Shown: positions 7,306-10,577 of the stretch, piece after piece
How positions within the stretch are numbered: position 1 is the stretch's first letter
Layout: every line of letters begins with the position of its first letter
Source: Acidobacteriota bacterium
GTDB lineage: Bacteria; Acidobacteriota; Terriglobia; Terriglobales; Acidobacteriaceae
Length of the DNA: 10,577 nt
Assembly: GCA_021805955.1 (NCBI GenBank)
Contig: JAJZDO010000733.1
Location: 1-10,577, forward strand
Direction of reading: 5' to 3'
Notes under the pieces: model-generated
Told to the model about the DNA's origin: nothing
Database searches by the model: none
Seen by the model: the letters and a program-made list of their open reading frames with translations, nothing else
Position numbers and translations under genes: made by a program

Positions 7306-7311
7306 TTGGAG
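7306..7311 (+). promoter_or_regulatory. Shine-Dalgarno site of the peroxidase gene
   Basis: TTGGAG ends 5 nt before the ATG at 7317 and supports that start codon. Confidence 0.6.
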
Positions 7312-7316
7312 TCATT

Positions 7317-7877
7317 ATGAGCACGCCCGTTCAGCAGATCCCTGTGCGCCGTATAACCGGCGAAGAAACCACCCTCGGCGAGTACAACGGCAAAGTTCTC
7401 CTCATCGTCAACGTCGCATCCAAGTGTGGGCTGACGCCTCAGTATGCAGGTCTCGAACAGTTGTATCGCAATTACCGCGACCGCGGCCTCGTCATCGTTG
7501 GTTTTCCCGCGAACGATTTCAAGAGCCAGGAACCCGGCTCCAACGCCGACATCCAGACCTTTTGCACCGCCAACTTTGGCGTCGACTTCCCGATGTTTGC
7601 AAAGATCACCGTGGTCGGCGACGCGAAACATCCACTCTACAGCGCGCTGATCGCCGCCCAGCCGAAAGCCATCAGTACATCAGAAGTCCCATTCGGCGAG
7701 GACTTGAAACGCTATGGGATTCAGCCGAACCCCGAGCCGGAAATCCTCTGGAATTTCGAGAAATTCATCGTAGACCGCAACGGCAGAGTGACCGCTCGCT
7801 TCTCTCCCAACACCACGCCGGACGATCCAACGCTGGTCAGCGCTCTCGAAACGGAACTAGCCAAATCGCAGGTCTGA
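7317..7877 (+). CDS. BtuE-like glutathione/thioredoxin peroxidase (non-selenium)
   Basis: Thiol peroxidase of the glutathione-peroxidase family that reduces hydrogen peroxide and organic hydroperoxides; bacterial and plant Cys-type members usually take electrons from thioredoxin. The 186-residue product has the thioredoxin-like fold signature LLIVNVASKCGLTPQY with peroxidatic Cys37, the block GFPANDF followed by QEPGS at about 62-75, Cys83 in IQTFC where a resolving cysteine sits in two-cysteine members, FPMFAKI, HPLY, and ILWNFEKF with Trp145 and Asn146. The overall blocks match E. coli BtuE nearly end to end. In most relatives the second block reads FPCNQF; here the catalytic-tetrad Gln is replaced by Asp and the neighbouring Cys by Ala. 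There is no signal peptide, so it is cytoplasmic. It is divergent from the symporter gene and appears to be a single-gene unit. Confidence 0.93.
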   Translation: MSTPVQQIPVRRITGEETTLGEYNGKVLLIVNVASKCGLTPQYAGLEQLYRNYRDRGLVIVGFPANDFKSQEPGSNADIQTFCTANFGVDFPMFAKITVVGDAKHPLYSALIAAQPKAISTSEVPFGEDLKRYGIQPNPEPEILWNFEKFIVDRNGRVTARFSPNTTPDDPTLVSALETELAKSQV

Positions 7878-7993
7878 CGCAGCCTGCTCCAGGATTGCAG
7901 TAAAGACGGGGTTGGCAGGGACCTCGTCCATGGATTGCCGATTGCAGTCAGGCACCCCACTCCCCGAAAGATGCGTCTATATCAATCAAGGAC

Positions 7994-9187
7994 GTGCAGC
8001 GCCACCCGGCAAGAAATCGCGTGAAGAACCGACCCCTACATGCGCTGGTGGCTTCCCTGTTTTCACTTGCGGTACTGGCCTGTGGAGGCGGTACCGTTGC
8101 CGGTCCGACCAATTCTGTATCCCCCACTCTGTCCTCTGTTTCGGTAACCTGCAATCCTTCCACCGTTGCTCCCAGCGCAACCTCGCAATGCAACGCAACG
8201 GTACAGGGTACTGGAAGTTATAGTTCCGCGGTTACGTGGTCGGCGAATGCTGGCACCATCAATGCAAGCGGCCTTTTCACCGCACCGGGTTCGGCCGCCA
8301 CTGTGACGGTGACCGCGACCAGCACAGAAGACTCAACCAAGTCAGGTACGGCGACAATCGCGGTGCAAGCTCAAACACCGCAGAGCAAGCATGTAGTGCT
8401 CGTGATGGAAGAAAATCAGAGCTACTCAACCGTAGTCGGTCAGACCAGCGTTTGGCCAAACCTGAATCACCTGATCAGCATCGGGGCTCTCCCGACCAAC
8501 TACTACGCGAACACGCATCCCTCGATCGGCAACTATTTCATGCTGACGACAGGACAGGTGCTGACGAACAATGACAGCTCCACCACTGTGTGGAACGTGG
8601 ACAATATGGCCCGGCGGATGCTGGCTTCCGATGTCTCCTTCAATATCTACGCGGAAGGCATTACGCAGGGATATCTTGGAGGAAATACGGGACTGTACCT
8701 GATTCGGCATAATCCGTTTGCAATGCTCTCCGATATTGCCGACAGTCAGCAGGTAGCAAATGCGCACATCTGGCCATTTACGCGGTTTGCCACCGACCTC
8801 GCCAATGGCGCCTTACCGGAGTATTCCTTCATTGTTCCAAATATCGATGACGATGCGCACAATGGAACTCCTCAACAAGCGGACACGTGGTTGCAATCGA
8901 ATGTCATCGACCCCTTGTCCACCTACTCGGCATTCGAACCGGGCGGGGACGGCGTTCTGATCGTGGACTTCGATGAAGCGGCAACCAGCGATACCACTTA
9001 CGGCGGGGGTCATGTCGCTTGCGTTCTCTGGGGACCTGATGTCGCTGTGGGCTACACGCAAACATCCGGCACGGTCTATCAGCATCAGAGCATGTTGCGC
9101 ACGGAGATGGAGTTGCTCGGACTGTCGAATCCCCCCGGCGCCGCAGCCACGGCGCCTTCGATGACGGAGTTCTTCGTGCAGAAGTAA
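7994..9187 (+). CDS. Lipoprotein phosphoesterase (PF04185-type) with N-terminal bacterial Ig-like domain
   Basis: Exported phosphoesterase related to the acid phosphatase / phospholipase C family. The product has 397 residues from the GTG at 7994. A basic leader and hydrophobic run end in a lipobox, AVLAC with Cys30, so it is likely a lipid-anchored envelope protein. Residues about 42-124 are a Ser/Thr/Ala/Val-rich Ig-like (Big_2-type) domain with VTWSANAGTINASGLFTAPG. The catalytic domain starts at about 132: KHVVLVMEENQSY (Glu139-Glu140 region), THPSIGNYFMLTTG with the likely nucleophile Ser177, PNIDDDAHNG (283-291), VDFDEA (325-329) and GGGHVACVLWGP (His340). These follow the metal and nucleophile pattern of PF04185. 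GTG at 8021 is an equally possible start and gives a shorter, more typical lipoprotein leader; neither has a well-placed ribosome site. The exact substrate (phosphomonoester, phospholipid or other) cannot be told from sequence. Confidence 0.85.
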   Translation: MQRHPARNRVKNRPLHALVASLFSLAVLACGGGTVAGPTNSVSPTLSSVSVTCNPSTVAPSATSQCNATVQGTGSYSSAVTWSANAGTINASGLFTAPGSAATVTVTATSTEDSTKSGTATIAVQAQTPQSKHVVLVMEENQSYSTVVGQTSVWPNLNHLISIGALPTNYYANTHPSIGNYFMLTTGQVLTNNDSSTTVWNVDNMARRMLASDVSFNIYAEGITQGYLGGNTGLYLIRHNPFAMLSDIADSQQVANAHIWPFTRFATDLANGALPEYSFIVPNIDDDAHNGTPQQADTWLQSNVIDPLSTYSAFEPGGDGVLIVDFDEAATSDTTYGGGHVACVLWGPDVAVGYTQTSGTVYQHQSMLRTEMELLGLSNPPGAAATAPSMTEFFVQK

Positions 9188-9404
9188 CCGGAATCTATCT
9201 CGCGATCGAACCGTCAATCGGGCTGGATTCGCACTCTTCTTGAAATCGTTGCGCCGCAGCCAGACGAACATCTTCGCCGCCATCAACGCAAAGCGCTCTC
9301 TTTTTGCGCGTGCAACGCGACGCGCTGTCCGCATCCGATACAATTCCGTGGTGTAAGAATTTCATGTTTGCCGGTTCCCTTGCCTCGCGACACGGACAAT
9401 CCCA
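9188..9404. other. Short intergenic region before the GH95 gene
   Basis: 217 bp without a supported gene. Both strands are open over part of it, with Arg/Lys-rich translations (for example minus-strand RERFALMAAKMFVWLRRNDF), but there is no clear ribosome site or family match, so none is called. I see no rho-independent terminator after the upstream gene and no strong promoter for the downstream one. Confidence 0.4.
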
Positions 9405-10577
9405 ATGAGTAAATTCACGCGCCGGCGCTTCCTCGTCACTGCTTCCACGGCTGCCGGAACTCTATCGCTGGCCCGGCGCTTTGGATTCGCTCAGCCCTCC
9501 GCCGTTGAGCACGCCGACCTGAAGCTCTGGTACACCAGTCCTGCCTCGCAGTGGGTGGACGCTCTGCCCATCGGCAACGGACGTCTGGGAGCCATGGTCT
9601 ATGGCGGAGGCGCAGCCCACCCCATCGATCCCAAGGACCCGAAGGCCGATCACTCAGCCGGCCCGGTTCCCACCGATCCTGCGAAAGAGACACTGCAGTT
9701 GAATGAAGACACGCTCTGGTCGGGCCTTCCTGTCGATGGCAACAATCTGGACGCGAGACACTATCTGCCCGCAATCCGTCACGCGGTGCTGGAAGAGAAG
9801 GATTATCATCAGGCCGATCATCTATGCCAAAAGATGCAAGGCCTGTTTGCCGAGGCCTATCAACCGATCGGGAATCTGCACGTGGATTGCACCCACCCGG
9901 GCACGGTGACGGAGTACCGCCGCGAACTGGATCTTGCATCCGCCGTGGCGACAACAAACTACAAAGTGGGCGATGTCGAGTTTGAACGCGCGGCATTTTC
10001 CTCCGCTCGCGATCAGGCAATTGTGCTGCGCATCTCTGCCAGCCAACCCGGCCAGTTGAATGTCATGGTGTGGATGGACGGCGCGCTGGTGAATTCGATC
10101 CGGGCTGAAGGCGGCAACCGTTTGCTGCTGACGGGCAAAGCCGCACGCCATGTTGCTGGGGCCGGTCATCCGGACAGCGAGGATCCGGCGGTATTTTCCG
10201 ATGTCCCGGGTGAAGGCATGTACTACGCCGCCACGCTGCAAGCGAATGTTGACGGCGGCAGCCTATCCGCGGACGGAAGCAAACTTTTCATTCACGACGC
10301 GACGGCTTGCACGATCGTACTGACCGCAGCGACCGGATATCGCGGATTTGACCAGAAACCCGATACGCCGCAAGCTCTGGTCAACGAACGCGCCGGCCGA
10401 CAACTCGATGCCGCGCTCCAGCAGAGTTACTCCTCCTTACTGCAGCGGCACGTGTCGGATTACCAGAAACTGTTTCATCGCGTATCGCTGACCCTGGGGC
10501 CAAACGTCGCGGCAGCGCAGCCGACCGATCAGCGACTCAAGAGCTTTGCTGCCACTCCCGATCCATCACTACTGGCG
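9405..10577 (+). CDS. GH95 family alpha-L-fucosidase (1,2-alpha-L-fucosidase type), 3'-partial, Tat-exported
   Basis: Secreted or periplasmic inverting glycosidase that removes alpha-1,2-linked L-fucose (some members act on L-galactose) from plant or microbial glycans. The first 391 codons are in the window and the frame is still open at the edge; full-length relatives have about 750-800 residues. A twin-arginine leader, KFTRRRFLVTASTAAG at 3-18, is followed by FGFAQ near the expected cleavage site. The GH95 N-terminal beta-domain is clear: LWYTSPASQWVDALPIGNGR (41-60), LGAMVYGG, LQLNEDTLWSGLP (97-109), EAYQPIGNLHVD (150-161), YRRELDLASAVATTNY, FERAAFSSARDQAIVLRISA. Between GG and LQLNEDT an insert of about 25 residues rich in Pro/Asp/Lys replaces the usual short turn. 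The catalytic barrel with its acid/base Glu lies beyond the window. The ATG at 9405 has only a weak ribosome site but is fixed by the Tat motif. Confidence 0.92.
   Translation, partial: MSKFTRRRFLVTASTAAGTLSLARRFGFAQPSAVEHADLKLWYTSPASQWVDALPIGNGRLGAMVYGGGAAHPIDPKDPKADHSAGPVPTDPAKETLQLNEDTLWSGLPVDGNNLDARHYLPAIRHAVLEEKDYHQADHLCQKMQGLFAEAYQPIGNLHVDCTHPGTVTEYRRELDLASAVATTNYKVGDVEFERAAFSSARDQAIVLRISASQPGQLNVMVWMDGALVNSIRAEGGNRLLLTGKAARHVAGAGHPDSEDPAVFSDVPGEGMYYAATLQANVDGGSLSADGSKLFIHDATACTIVLTAATGYRGFDQKPDTPQALVNERAGRQLDAALQQSYSSLLQRHVSDYQKLFHRVSLTLGPNVAAAQPTDQRLKSFAATPDPSLLA

Larger units (their letters stand above)
6882..7316. other. Divergent intergenic region between the symporter and peroxidase genes
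   Basis: 435 bp separate the divergently transcribed symporter and peroxidase genes. Long frames enter it only as antisense or as the 5' extension of the symporter frame, and none has family-like content. It should hold the promoters of both genes. I see one short palindrome (7043-7059) and the two Shine-Dalgarno sites, but no confident -35/-10 pair, riboswitch or terminator. Confidence 0.5.

Noticed and set aside
7893..7948. GATTGCAGT direct repeat at 7893 and 7940, with a partial GATTGC at 7933
   Set aside because: Only 9 bp, two full copies, irregular spacing and no flanking structure; too short to call a repeat family or attachment site.
8813..9343. Minus-strand open frame of 176 codons extending into the 9188-9404 gap
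   Set aside because: Most of it is antisense to the phosphoesterase gene. The part in the gap (RERFALMAAKMFVWLRRNDF) looks slightly protein-like but has no ribosome site or family match.
9436..10020. Minus-strand open frame of 194 codons
   Set aside because: Antisense shadow of the GH95 gene; Arg/Pro-rich composition without motifs.

Overview
The window (about 57% G+C by eye) reads as a chromosomal segment of an Acidobacteriota bacterium, probably the Terriglobia/Koribacter side. The evidence is the C-terminal remnant of the large carboxypeptidase-regulatory-type TonB-dependent receptors typical of that phylum, a fragment of a winged-helix-associated C-terminal domain with an NPW..L..NLNF signature that I know mainly from acidobacterial genomes, an M56 sensor peptidase, and many exported hydrolases. 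This assignment is inference from protein style, not from a marker gene.

Layout. 2-1222 (+): 3' part of a BlaR1/MecR1-type M56 membrane peptidase. 1254-2780 (+): HtrA/DegP-type periplasmic serine protease with two PDZ domains, 31 bp downstream and probably co-transcribed. 2777-3495: a decayed zone where a minus-strand fragment of the NPW-type protein and a plus-strand TonB-receptor C-terminus meet head to head near 3166-3182. 3496-4368 (+): exported CPPED1-like metallophosphoesterase whose ATG directly abuts the stop codon of the receptor remnant. 4433-5488 (-) and 5577-6881 (-): tartrate/D-malate dehydrogenase and a DctA-type C4-dicarboxylate:cation symporter, an uptake-plus-oxidation pair transcribed leftward. 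6882-7316: non-coding divergent region with a short palindrome. 7317-7877 (+): BtuE-like glutathione/thioredoxin peroxidase. 7994-9187 (+): lipoprotein with a bacterial Ig-like domain followed by a PF04185-type phosphoesterase domain. 9405-window end (+): Tat-exported GH95 alpha-L-fucosidase, cut by the window edge.

How the genes fit together. The M56 peptidase and HtrA look like a signal-responsive envelope proteolysis unit. The symporter and dehydrogenase form a coherent catabolic pair for D-malate or tartrate. The metallophosphoesterase was probably the downstream partner of a TonB-receptor gene that has since lost its 5' part. The rightmost genes are envelope or secreted hydrolases of a heterotroph that scavenges phosphate esters and plant or microbial glycans. 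I found no RNA gene, CRISPR array, insertion sequence or phage gene, and no convincing evidence for a wholly new multi-gene system. The most unusual spots are the double-remnant scar at 2777-3495 and the M56-HtrA pairing.
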